From positions 10,667,219 to 10,731,218 of the forward strand of contig OY987251.1 in assembly GCA_963920765.1 (NCBI GenBank): 64,000 nucleotides of DNA, in the 5' to 3' direction. A model generated the notes under the pieces. It saw only the letters and a program-made list of their open reading frames with translations, ran no database searches and had not been told where the DNA came from. The position numbers were made by a program, and so were the translations under genes. Shown here in pieces: positions 11,824-21,042 of the stretch (position 1 is its first letter; every line of letters begins with the position of its first letter). Origin of the DNA: Ulota crispa (Eukaryota > Streptophyta > Bryopsida > Orthotrichales > Orthotrichaceae).

Positions 11824-14800
11824 CTAGCAGGGCTCTTTACCGAGCTCCACTCGCAAATTGTCGTAAGGGTACTCCCGTGGTGTCTGAAGGAAATTTCAAA
11901 GATTTAGTGGTATAGAGAGAAATATATAAAAAGTCGTTATAAGAGACCAGATCCTGATCTTTGAATGAATATGGAGTAGCTTAGAGTAACTAACAATAGT
12001 TTAAGACTTCCACATTGAAATGCATAAGAAATTCATACACAGATAGATTTTGGTCTCAATAGATTTAGCTCTTGTAATGCAAAGATCTCTCAACAGCTCT
12101 ATAGATCTCTCAAACATCACATTTCAAATGCTTAAGTGACAAAAATAGCATCATCTCCTTAATTCAGTACATTGAATATTGCGTTTAGGTTGCCCCAGAT
12201 TAATTTTTTGACATTTTACAATATATAAATGGGGATTGCAACTTTTTTTGTGGTTTAAGACTAAATCATGGTCAGTCCAAATTTGAATTCCAAATTTTCA
12301 AATTCAGCTTTTTGATGATAGAAATCTAAAATTTTCTCCAAGTGGCCAAGGGGTGAGTCATGAGGTAACTTTACATGGTAAGGCAATCTAATTGTTAAGG
12401 CAACCTAAATGCAATATCCAGTGTCATGTTGATGTGCATGCTCACAGGTAAACAATCCAAAACATTAATAATCTGCAAAGGTACCATTTTGTGCTGACTC
12501 AAGATGGACGCAGAGAAAAGAAAACTTTACTTACGAAGGGAATTCTTGAAGCTTTGTCGCTCCAGGCAGCCAAACCAGCGATGCCAGCAAACAATCCCAA
12601 GCCAAGTGACGTCCAAGCTAACGCTTCGTACTGCATAACGTCCAATAAAAAATTAGAATAGTTAATCCAACCAGATTTTAGAATTTAGATAGGGGCTGAG
12701 AGATTCTCGTGTTAGGTTAAAACCCTGTCAAAAGAGATGTACAGTCTTCCCTCTGATAACTTTTAGTCTTGGTTCCAAAACTTAGCATTGACGTCACCTA
12801 TGTCAAAGATTATGTTTCATTTACTTGATATAGTCAAAAGCCTTGCTCAGTCTATTATTAGATTAGCTCAATTGTACTAAAAAGAGTAGAAAACTCTGAA
12901 TACTAGAAAATTTCTTCCTCCGAGCCTGATGCTTTGAAAATCTCTGGACGTAACGACCCTCAATCCCAGCTCCAGGATGCTCTTCAAATTTCCTACTAAA
13001 TCATAAACTTCTTTAAGTAGCATAAAAAAACCCTATCGGGATTGTAGTAAGACCACAATGGCTAACCTTCCACACAGGATTAAATGAAAAAAAGATAGTT
13101 TTTTCCATTAGGGCATGTTCACACTTGGTGTTAGGAGGGGTATTAGCAATATGAATGCAGTCTAAAGGTGTGTCCAAATGCATCTAATTTCCTTCGCTAC
13201 TACCATTCTTAACACCAAGTGTGAACATACCTTTACAAGAATTCATGGCCCTCAATATCTTTATAGAAAGCCGAGTCTATACAGTCCACTTAACCTGTAT
13301 CTCTCATTTATTAACCTAAGATCTACGCTACACGCTTGCATGTCTGCAAAATACTAATGATTAGTGAAGAGTTATAGAAGTTACCGAAAAATATTACTTC
13401 TCTGTGTCACGTCAATGAGAGGAACCAAGTGAAAGGACAGTTCAGGTAATTCAACGAATTGAGTATCACCGAGACCTGAGTAACGAACACAATGATGAAA
13501 CATACCATAAGGTAGCAGCACCCATAACCGTCAAAATTAAGGGCTTTGAACATGATGATTATTAATAAACATCTAGCAAATTACAGGATCCTGTTAGCAA
13601 GAGAAAAATGATGAGTTTGCACTTTTGAATGTATTATTTGGATACCGTAAGAATAAGTTGTGAATTTTTAAAGAGCCGACTGCAATTGCACCTAATACCA
13701 ACATTAAGGTTTCATGTTCACATGTTGTAAATCCTTGTAATTACATCTATTCACTTCCACAGATTTTCCAAGATTTTAGAGGTGATGGTTATGGGTGTTG
13801 CTACCTTAGCTCATATTCCTCAACAAGATCACATCACCTCTCTTGAAACAAAATTGAAACTGTACCTTGCCAACCATGGGCGCCACATTATCAAGGCAAG
13901 GTTCCGGAAATGCGCTTCCATCATCCCACATGAGCTCTGCACTCTCGGGGAGCTGCACAACAACACAGCAAACCAGACCAAACCTCAATCATAAACACCC
14001 TGTTCGTGGTCAAAAAACCTAATTCCTACCTGGACATCCATCCACTTTCTCAAAGCAGTAACTCCCGTCACAAGGAACCAGAAAATAAAGAGCTCTCTAT
14101 ACAAAACCAAACAAGATGACCTAAAAAAAAGCATCGAGAAACATTCTTCACCAAAAAACTACACAAATATTTCGAAGTTTTGAAAATTCGACTGAATTCT
14201 AGCAGTAATACTTCTCCTGTTATAGCATTCTACTGCCAACTAAATAAATCTCTTTCGTGACCTGAAAACAATACGAAATCAAAACAAAGCGACCTTAATA
14301 CAAAATCGTCGGAAGTAATTCTTCACCAGAAACTACACAATTATTTCGAATTTTTAAAACTCGACGGACTTAAATAGTAGAAATATCTCTCCCGTTACCG
14401 CGTTCCACTGCAATGGTGGCCTAAAAAAACGTGTCCAAAGATATTTTCAAGCAGGAACAAACAAAGTTTCGAAGATTTTAATATTTTCGCCGGAATTTTT
14501 TAGGAGAATCTCGAGTTAGCACGTTCGACCGGGATGTAAAAGCCCGCTCAGCTCAGCTCAGCTCAGCAAAAACTCCCGTCACGAGGAGCCAGAAAGTAAA
14601 GAGCTCTCAATACGATATCAAACAAGATGACCTAAAAAAAAATCGTCGAAAATATCCTTCACCAGAAACTACACAATTATTTCGAAGTTTAAAAATTCCA
14701 CAGTAATATTTCTCCCGATACCACATTCTACTGCAACGGTGACCTAAAAAAACGAGTCCAAAGATACTATCAAGCACGAACAAACAAAGTTCCGAAGATG

Positions 14801-15754
14801 TGATTTTCGCCGGAATTTTTAAAGAGAGGATCTGCCGTTTAGCACGTTCGACAGAACGGAAATCTCGCTCAGAATTCCAGTAATGACCAAAATGAGTCCA
14901 AAGACATTATCAAGCAGAGGAACAAACAAAAGTTTCAAACATTTGATTGTCGCCGGAATTTTTTAAAGAGAGGATCTGCCGTGTAGAACGTTCAACAGAA
15001 TAAAAATCCCGCTCAGAATTCCAACGGTGACCTAAAAACGAGTCCAAAGATATTTTCAAGCAGAGGAACAAACAAAGTCACGATCATTTGTATTTCACCG
15101 GAATGTTTAAAGAGAGGATCTGCCGTTTAGCACGTTCGACAGAATAGAAATCCCGCTCAGAATTCCAATGGTGACCTAAAAAAACGAGTCCAAAGATACT
15201 ATTAAGCAAGAACAAACAAAAGTTTCGAACATTTGATTTCCGCAGAAATGTTTAAAAGAGAGATTATGCCGTTAGGACGTTCGAAAGAATAGAAATCCCG
15301 CTCAGAACTCCAGTAATGACCTAAAAACAGGTCCAAAGACACTATCAAGCAAGAACAAACAAAAGTTTCGAACATTTGATTTCCGCAGAAATGTTTAAAA
15401 GAGAGATTATGCCGTTAGGACGTTCGAAAGAATAGAAATCCCGCTCAGAACTCCAGTAATGACCTAAAAACAGGTCCAAAGACACTATCAAGCAAGAACA
15501 AACAAAAGTTTCGAACATTTGATTTTCGCCGGAATGTTTAAAAGAGAAATTCTGCTGCCATTACGACATTCGATGGAATTGTAAAGCCCGCTCAGCTCAG
15601 TTCAGCAACTTACAGCGGAAGAAGGAGCTTCCATGTTGCCGACGGGCAAGCCAGCACCAGCTCTCAACCGCATCCCTGACGAGGCCATCATGTTGTTGCT
15701 CCTTCGAAACAGAGCAGTCATGCCCTTGGCGGCACTCATCCCTCCCGAGGCCAT
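11824..15754 (-). CDS. NDUFB8: NADH dehydrogenase 1 beta subcomplex subunit 8 (complex I)
   Basis: This is an accessory subunit of the membrane arm of mitochondrial complex I. Four exons on the minus strand join in phase 0 with GT-AG borders: 15754-15614, 13952-13866, 12630-12535 and 11883-11824. The protein is 127 residues, close to the usual plant length of about 125. Residues 1-40 are rich in Ala, Arg and Ser, as in a mitochondrial presequence, and end in GAGLPVG. Exon 2 carries the family hallmark ELMWDDGSAFPEPC. Exon 3 begins YEALAW and encodes one membrane helix, LGLGLFAGIAGLAAW. Exon 4 ends PREYPYDNLRVELG. The start at 15754 is the only in-frame ATG before that sequence. The introns are large (1661, 1235 and 651 bp) and loaded with repeats: a 144-bp array in intron 1, two MITEs in intron 2 and one in intron 3. 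No damage is seen in the coding sequence. Confidence 0.95.
12171..12421. mobile_element. MITE family A copy in NDUFB8 intron 3
   Basis: The inverted ends read ATATTGCGTTTAGGTTGCC at the left and, on the reverse strand, ATATTGCATTTAGGTTGCC at the right. Next to the right end is the reverse complement of TTAACAATTAGATTGCCTT, which recurs next to the end of other copies. The element is about 250 bp and non-coding. It lies wholly inside the intron and leaves both splice sites intact. Confidence 0.8.
13109..13235. mobile_element. Short MITE in NDUFB8 intron 2
   Basis: About 127 bp is bounded by inverted ends that both read ATGTTCACACTTGGTGTTA on the outward strand (13114-13133 and 13210-13229). 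Termini of the type TAGGGCATG / TAAAGGTATG resemble hAT-derived MITEs. No clear 8-bp target duplication was found. Confidence 0.75.
13508..13808. mobile_element. MITE with TA target in NDUFB8 intron 2
   Basis: The left end reads AGGTAGCAGCACCCATAACC and the right end reads the reverse complement with two changes (GGTTATGGGTGTTGCTACCT). Both are flanked by TA, as expected for a Tc1/mariner-like MITE. A near-identical copy of one end, extended by the neighbouring AAAATTAAGG, occurs at 17365-17395. Confidence 0.75.
14040..15600. repeat. Tandem array of about 144-bp units in NDUFB8 intron 1
   Basis: Seven copies of a unit recognisable by GTCCAAAGA(T/C) and TCAAGCA begin near 14427, 14756, 14896, 15043, 15188, 15332 and 15475. 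The spacing is 140-147 bp, except for one 329-bp step that contains a second unit type. That second type (TTCACCAGAAACTACACAAT) is near 14130, 14310 and 14660. A longer segment starting AACTCCCGTCAC recurs at about 14060 and 14570, so there is higher-order structure. The last two full units are almost identical, implying recent amplification. The array ends next to exon 1 with GCTCAG repeats. Confidence 0.85.
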
Positions 15755-15965
15755 CACTCCCTCTGCTTTACACCTCCTCCCGATGCTACCACGATCTCCA
15801 CGCTCTTGCGATGCGAATGCGATGCGAATTCGAGTGTGTCTGTGGTTGATTAGGATTAGGGCTTCTGCTCTTCCCCGGAGGTTTGGTACCGTCGATGGAG
15901 CCTGGCTATGGCGTATGATCGAGCGTTGTTGCGGGATCGGTTCAATTAAGCTTTGTTCAAGCTGC

Positions 15966-16140
15966 AGGGTCTCGAGGTGCTTGGTATCGCGTTCCGTTAC
16001 AGGGGAGCGTTGTTTCGCACTCCGTTACAGGGGAGCGTTGTTTCGCACTCCGTTACAGGGGAGCTCTGTTTTGCGCTCCGTTACTGGGGAGCTTGGTATT
16101 GCGCTCCGTTAGGGGGAGCTTGGTATCGCGCTCCGTTAAG
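15966..16140. repeat. 28-bp minisatellite upstream of NDUFB8
   Basis: Six units of a GC-rich 28-bp sequence containing TCCGTTACAGGGGAGC start at about 15993, 16021, 16049, 16077, 16105 and 16132. The array is about 210 bp upstream of the NDUFB8 start codon on the far side of its presumed promoter. The unit is not a multiple of three, so the long ORFs crossing it are by-products. Confidence 0.85.
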
Positions 16141-16564
16141 CCCAGCTTTCCATTCATGGTTGCCCCCTTTTAATGATGCTCGTTGCATGGCTCAGACTGG
16201 GGGGCACGTATACGTCCAGCTCAACCTAAGTTATTCCTCGTAGTTTAATTGGTCGAGAAACCACACTCACCCCGGATTGCATGCTGGTCTACAGTAGAGA
16301 AATGGACAGATTCATCCACTTGTGCAGGTTCATCATCCATCCTTATCACGCTCGACTTCCATTCAAACGCTCTCTAAGCTGAAGTTCGTTCGCTGGAAAG
16401 GTGTTCTATAACGATGTCATCGAAATGTCCAACTCAATGCTAAGTTAAAGCTTAGTTTTTAAAGTAAAAGTTTAGTGGTAGTAGCAACGTAAAAGAAACG
16501 ATTCTGATTGGTTGAAATATCAATCTCATCTAAATATAGGTCCAATAAAGTATTTCTAGAACTC

Positions 16565-16572
16565 TATAAATA
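16565..16572 (+). promoter_or_regulatory. TATA box of the small basic ORF
   Basis: TATAAATA stands 124 bases before the ATG at 16696. A pyrimidine-rich leader follows, as is usual for a plant polymerase II promoter. Transcription would be expected to start near 16597. Confidence 0.55.
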
Positions 16573-16695
16573 CCTTCCTTGTTTGAACACCTTCATTGGA
16601 GTTCATTTTTTTTTAATTCTCTCTTCTCTTGTTTCACATCATTGTCTCTTTTCTATAAAAAAAATTTGCACTATCTTCTCTTAGTGCCAACCTCA

Positions 16696-17088
16696 ATGGC
16701 ACTTGTTACATCTAAACTTGGGAAGGAGCCAATGGTCCCTTGTGTTTCAAAAGGAGAGCAACAAGGGGAGAACATTTCAACAACCCCTCCTCGGAGCCCC
16801 ATTAGCAAGGAGGAAATATTGGCCCTTAGAAAGAGAAAAAGGGAGAGGAGAAAGCGTAAGAAGGCCAACAAAAAGAAGAGGTTGTTCAACATGCCTATTA
16901 TAGCAAGGCATCTTATACCTAAAATCAAGTGTGAGCCCTTAACAGTGGACAACAAAATGTGGGTGCACAAGGTACTTTCTCAAAATAGCCCACATCAAGA
17001 ACAAGCTTCAACCCCGCCTCCACAAACGATACCTATCCGAGTGGTGGAAAAAGAGAAACCCAAGCCTATTTGGAGCATTTGGGATTGA
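16696..17088 (+). CDS. Small basic protein, unrecognised, with nuclear-localisation-like cluster
   Basis: An uninterrupted 130-codon frame starts at an ATG in good context (CTCAATGGC) behind a TATA box. It begins MALVTSKLGKEP. Residues about 44-65 are a dense basic run (RKRKRERRKRKK) that looks like a nuclear localisation signal. Towards the end it has PPPQTIPIRVVEKEKPKP and stops after WSIWD. No domain is recognised. A TIR-like end of the 13508-13808 MITE family lies 280 bp downstream (17365-17395), and a weak match to the opposite end lies near 16478, so the ORF may be cargo of a non-autonomous element. It could also be a lineage-specific host gene or a retrogene. Confidence 0.45.
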   Translation: MALVTSKLGKEPMVPCVSKGEQQGENISTTPPRSPISKEEILALRKRKRERRKRKKANKKKRLFNMPIIARHLIPKIKCEPLTVDNKMWVHKVLSQNSPHQEQASTPPPQTIPIRVVEKEKPKPIWSIWD

Positions 17089-17364
17089 TCACTAATGTAC
17101 AAGGCCCTTTTCTCCACTCAGGTTGTACTACTTATCAAGTAATACATTAATTGATCTTTCTAGAGTTATGCATCTAATTTTACAATGTTAACTAGCATAA
17201 ATTCGAGCTGTTATGTAAGGCATTTTGCCTCATTTTCTCCTACTATTTTGTTACAAACTTTTGCCAAACTCATATATTGTGTGTTCTATCTAGGTATCTT
17301 TGAATTCCAAATTCATTTTGTGATGGAGCTCTCTTCTTCAATCGCATCTCTTGATCACAAGCCT

Positions 17365-17395
17365 TAATTTGACGGTTATGGGTGCTGCTACCTTA
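17365..17395. repeat. End of a TA-target MITE
   Basis: GACGGTTATGGGTGCTGCTA followed by CCTTA matches the terminus of the 13508-13808 MITE almost exactly. A clear partner end was not found; the best candidate is a weak match near 16478. Confidence 0.6.
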
Positions 17396-17424
17396 CTAAT
17401 TTTGAAATGTTAACTACAATATAA

Positions 17425-17610
17425 AGAGCATTTAGGTTGTCTAAACAATATGGTTATATTACCTTGAAAAGTTATATTATGACTCATTGCTTGATTGTTT
17501 TGGAGGTGTATGCAACTCTCTAAATATTAGGATTTCATATGGTTCACGATTTGGATGTTGCAAGTTTGTTATTTTGGAGTGTTGTTGATGTTGTCAAGCC
17601 CTTTATTGTT
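17425..17610. mobile_element. MITE family A, truncated copy
   Basis: It begins GAGCATTTAGGTTGTCT and shares ACTCATTGCTTGAT, GTGTATGCAACTCTCTAAAT and GTTGTCAAGCCCTT with the copies at 53931 and 60450. The far end is missing. Confidence 0.6.
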
Positions 17611-18109
17611 GTTAGAATTTCTTTTTTGTACAAATTACTAATGCCTTGGAATGATGATCTTAAAACAACAATGCTAGAGTGTGAGCACTAAACAATGAGC
17701 GTTGAGCATTGAGCAGTGAGCAGTTGGATTTGAGTAGTGAGCAGTTGGATTTGAGCAGTGAAAATTCACGTCTTACTAAAAATAATATATTTAAGAGCAT
17801 TATTGAGTGAGTTTGAGGCAAAAAATAGTAGTGGATAAACCAATAATAGTGGAAAGATTATTAAATGAAATTGGAAAAAGAGAGCTTTTATGAACTCATC
17901 CAATGTTCAAATAAGGTCACAAAAGGTAGAGATGGTAGAAATTGTGTTTTATGCACATGAAAGGAACTTTGAACTAGATGAAAAATAAATTTTGATCATC
18001 CATGATCAAAAACATTCATCCAATCATCCATCCAAGTATCATCCAATGAATGAGATATTGACGCAAATTTTAGATACAAAAAAAATGACGTGCAAAAATA
18101 TGAAATTAA

Positions 18110-18620
18110 GATAACCTCTTCAGCTTCCAAAGAGACTTCAAGCTATGATATACTAACATTTACAAATTCACTTGCACACTCCAAATTTCCTCTTTGGAAC
18201 CAATAAGGTCTCACATAAGCTGCCATGTGAACTGTCAACGGCTAAACAAATAGATGTATAGGCAAAATTTTGAATTTAGATAGCCTCTTTGGATTTTGAG
18301 AAGGCTGCGGGCTATGATAAACTCACATTTACAAATTTGTTGGCACATATTATACCTTCTCTTTGGAACCAAAGAGGTATCAAGGGAGTTGCCATGAGAT
18401 TTTTCAAAGACTAAAAAGTTGAATTAGTAAAAATAGATATGATACAATGACAACCTCCACAAACTCAAAGGAGGCTTTAACCATAAAAATTCATGCTTAC
18501 AAATTTTGTAACACAAAAAGTCCCCCATTTTTAAAGCTCATAGGTCACAGAAAGACAAAATTGCAATTTGTAAAAAACAAACAAGTTAAATTATCAACCT
18601 TAAGAACAATGCATATTAAG
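18110..18620. repeat. Degenerate tandem units of about 170 bp
   Basis: Three diverged units begin near 18110, 18280 and 18450. Each has an ACCTC or CCTCTT opening, a centre near CATTTACAAATT(C/T) and a CTCTTTGGAACCAA-type segment in the first two. They lie inside the 5.5-kb element. Confidence 0.5.
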
Positions 18621-18814
18621 CCTCCTAAAAATCCAAAGAAGCTTGGATATACAAGATAAGTTTGTTTGACTAAGTATATGTCAATTGATTATTCCAAATG
18701 TGCTTTTGGTATTCCTTGACAAAAACAATAATACAAAGCAGTAATTATTACTACTTATGCACATTAAAAAAACAATTCAAAAAACATTAGTGATTTATAA
18801 CAATTGGTGCTTTG

Positions 18815-18841
18815 TTATGTATATATATATGTATATGTATG

Positions 18842-18890
<49 letters not shown>
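18815..18890. repeat. (TA)n microsatellite
   Basis: About 75 bp of nearly pure TA dinucleotides, with TATG variants at the left. Confidence 0.95.
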
Positions 18891-18892
<2 letters not shown>

Positions 18893-20410
18893 TTGATATC
18901 ATGATGTGACTATGCAGTCAAGGCTCATTTGCAATCTAAAATGAGAAATCTAATATAGTGAATTTTTTTAGTCTCCTATTGCAATCTAATACGAGTATAA
19001 TTTTATACTATGCAAAATGCTAATTCACTCTATGTACAACTATGACCAATTATCCCAGTGAACAATAGTCCTTAATTTTCACTTCCTTAAATCCCTAAAA
19101 TCCTACATACGCAAGGACAATTTAGCACCATAGAAATCATGGTTCATTTAAAAAACTCTCTATAATATTTTTGGCAATTCTATATGAACAATTTGAAATG
19201 CTCAATTGAATTTTGAGCCTCCTACTTTATGTGGCTTTTACAACTCATTTCTAAACAACAAAATAGTATCCTAGAACTCTACTACACTTAAGATTGATTC
19301 CTAGTTCTACTAAGCTAATTTTTTACAAGCTAAAGTCACATAATAAAGGTAACTTGGAACCTAGACAAAGTTCTAACCATAATTGTTTATGTTGTAACTT
19401 TTTACAACACTCTAAGTTAATATTGTTCTCATTAAAGTCTCCTATATCAATAAATGTCAAAGAAGCCAAGCTTGACCTTTGTAGTAATTATTTGAAGAGA
19501 GTTTTATTTCAACAATTATTATTTTGACAGTTACATGCTAAGGTAATTTGTATAGAATCTTATATAATATTGATTTTCATATGCTTTTGCAACACAAAAC
19601 ATTTTGAAACAAGCATGTTTAGAGCAATCTTTATTGTTTTGCAAAATAGAGCAGTGGCTTCTAGGGACCAACTCAGAACATGCATTGGGTATATGGGGTT
19701 CAACTAATTTGTGTTTTGAATAAAGTTCCATTTTCATTGGCTAAACAAGCACTTATTTATTTATTTGTTTATTTATTTATTTATTTTGGTTTTCATTCAA
19801 TTTTTATTTTTGCTTTTTACAAATTTGGTTGGAGTGTTGCAAGACCCTATTAGGAACCCGGGAGCCCTATTTGTGCTTGTCATGGGTTTTGTAAAGGGCT
19901 CTTTGGATTCCAAAGAGCCCTCATTAACAGATTATGTATTGTTTTTTTTCCTATTTTTCCTTAAGTTTTTCACCAATTTTTTTTTGTTTTTGTTTTTTAT
20001 ACAGATTGGTTGGTGTGACTTAGAACCCACTTTGGAACCCAAGAGCCCTTTTTGTGCTTGTCACAGTTTTGTAAAAGAGTCATAAAATTTGTTGAAATTG
20101 CACAATGTATGAAATTGTAAGAACAATTAGTGTTTTTTATTAAGAAGTTTAGTTTTGTTTGCTAAATTTGATGAATTTGAATTGCTTAATTCAACATAAT
20201 GATTGTATGGACTTGGCAACAAAGCAACAAATTTGGCACTTATAGTTCTAGAAATGTCATTTAAGTTGATTTTAGCCCCAATTTTATCATGTATAACTAA
20301 GTTTCCTTATAAAAACAGTAATTATTCTTCAGGTTTCTTGCATTGTGCAATTTTTACAAATTTTATGACTCCTTTACAAAACTGTGACAAGCACAAAAAG
20401 GGCTCATGGG

Positions 20411-20626
20411 TTTCAAAGAGGGTCTTAAGACACACCAACCAATTTGTAAAATTAAAAAAACAAAAAAAATTGGTAAAAACTTAAGAAAAAATGGAAAAAA
20501 AAAAAAAAAAAATAGTACATAACTTGTTACTAAGGGCTCTTTGGAATCCAAAGAGCCCTTTACAAAATTGTGACAAGCACAAATAGGACTCTTGGGTTCC
20601 AAAGAGGGTCCTAAGTCACACCAACC
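20411..20626. repeat. 216-bp segment left of the gap, identical to 20827-21042
   Basis: This segment ends exactly at the first N, and its identical copy begins exactly after the last N, including the same 18-base poly-A run. The arrangement looks like unmerged overlapping contig ends rather than a biological duplication. Confidence 0.85.
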
Positions 20627-20826
20627 NNNNNNNNNNNNNNNNNNNNNNNNNNNNNNNNNNNNNNNNNNNNNNNNNNNNNNNNNNNNNNNNNNNNNNNNNN
20701 NNNNNNNNNNNNNNNNNNNNNNNNNNNNNNNNNNNNNNNNNNNNNNNNNNNNNNNNNNNNNNNNNNNNNNNNNNNNNNNNNNNNNNNNNNNNNNNNNNNN
20801 NNNNNNNNNNNNNNNNNNNNNNNNNN
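20627..20826. other. Assembly gap of exactly 200 N
   Basis: All bases are N. The round size suggests a placeholder. Open frames crossing it are meaningless. Confidence 1.
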
Positions 20827-21042
20827 TTTCAAAGAGGGTCTTAAGACACACCAACCAATTTGTAAAATTAAAAAAACAAAAAAAATTGGTAAAAACTTAA
20901 GAAAAAATGGAAAAAAAAAAAAAAAAAATAGTACATAACTTGTTACTAAGGGCTCTTTGGAATCCAAAGAGCCCTTTACAAAATTGTGACAAGCACAAAT
21001 AGGACTCTTGGGTTCCAAAGAGGGTCCTAAGTCACACCAACC
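20827..21042. repeat. 216-bp segment right of the gap, identical to 20411-20626
   Basis: See the matching entry at 20411. The natural repeat spacing here is about 180-186 bp, so an exact 216-bp copy abutting the gap on each side is better explained by contig overlap. Confidence 0.85.

Noticed and set aside
13782-13994. Plus-strand ORF at 13.8 kb
   Set aside because: It is antisense to NDUFB8 exon 2 and runs into a MITE end.
15633-16243. Long plus-strand open frames over NDUFB8 exon 1 and the 28-bp array
   Set aside because: They are antisense to a well-supported exon and then cross a minisatellite whose unit is not a multiple of three.
17676-17770. CRISPR-like array from repeated GAGC words
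   Set aside because: The words are subterminal repeats of a transposable element with no regular spacers, and the genome is a plant.
20363-21018. ORFs spanning the N gap
   Set aside because: They are open only because N does not encode stops.
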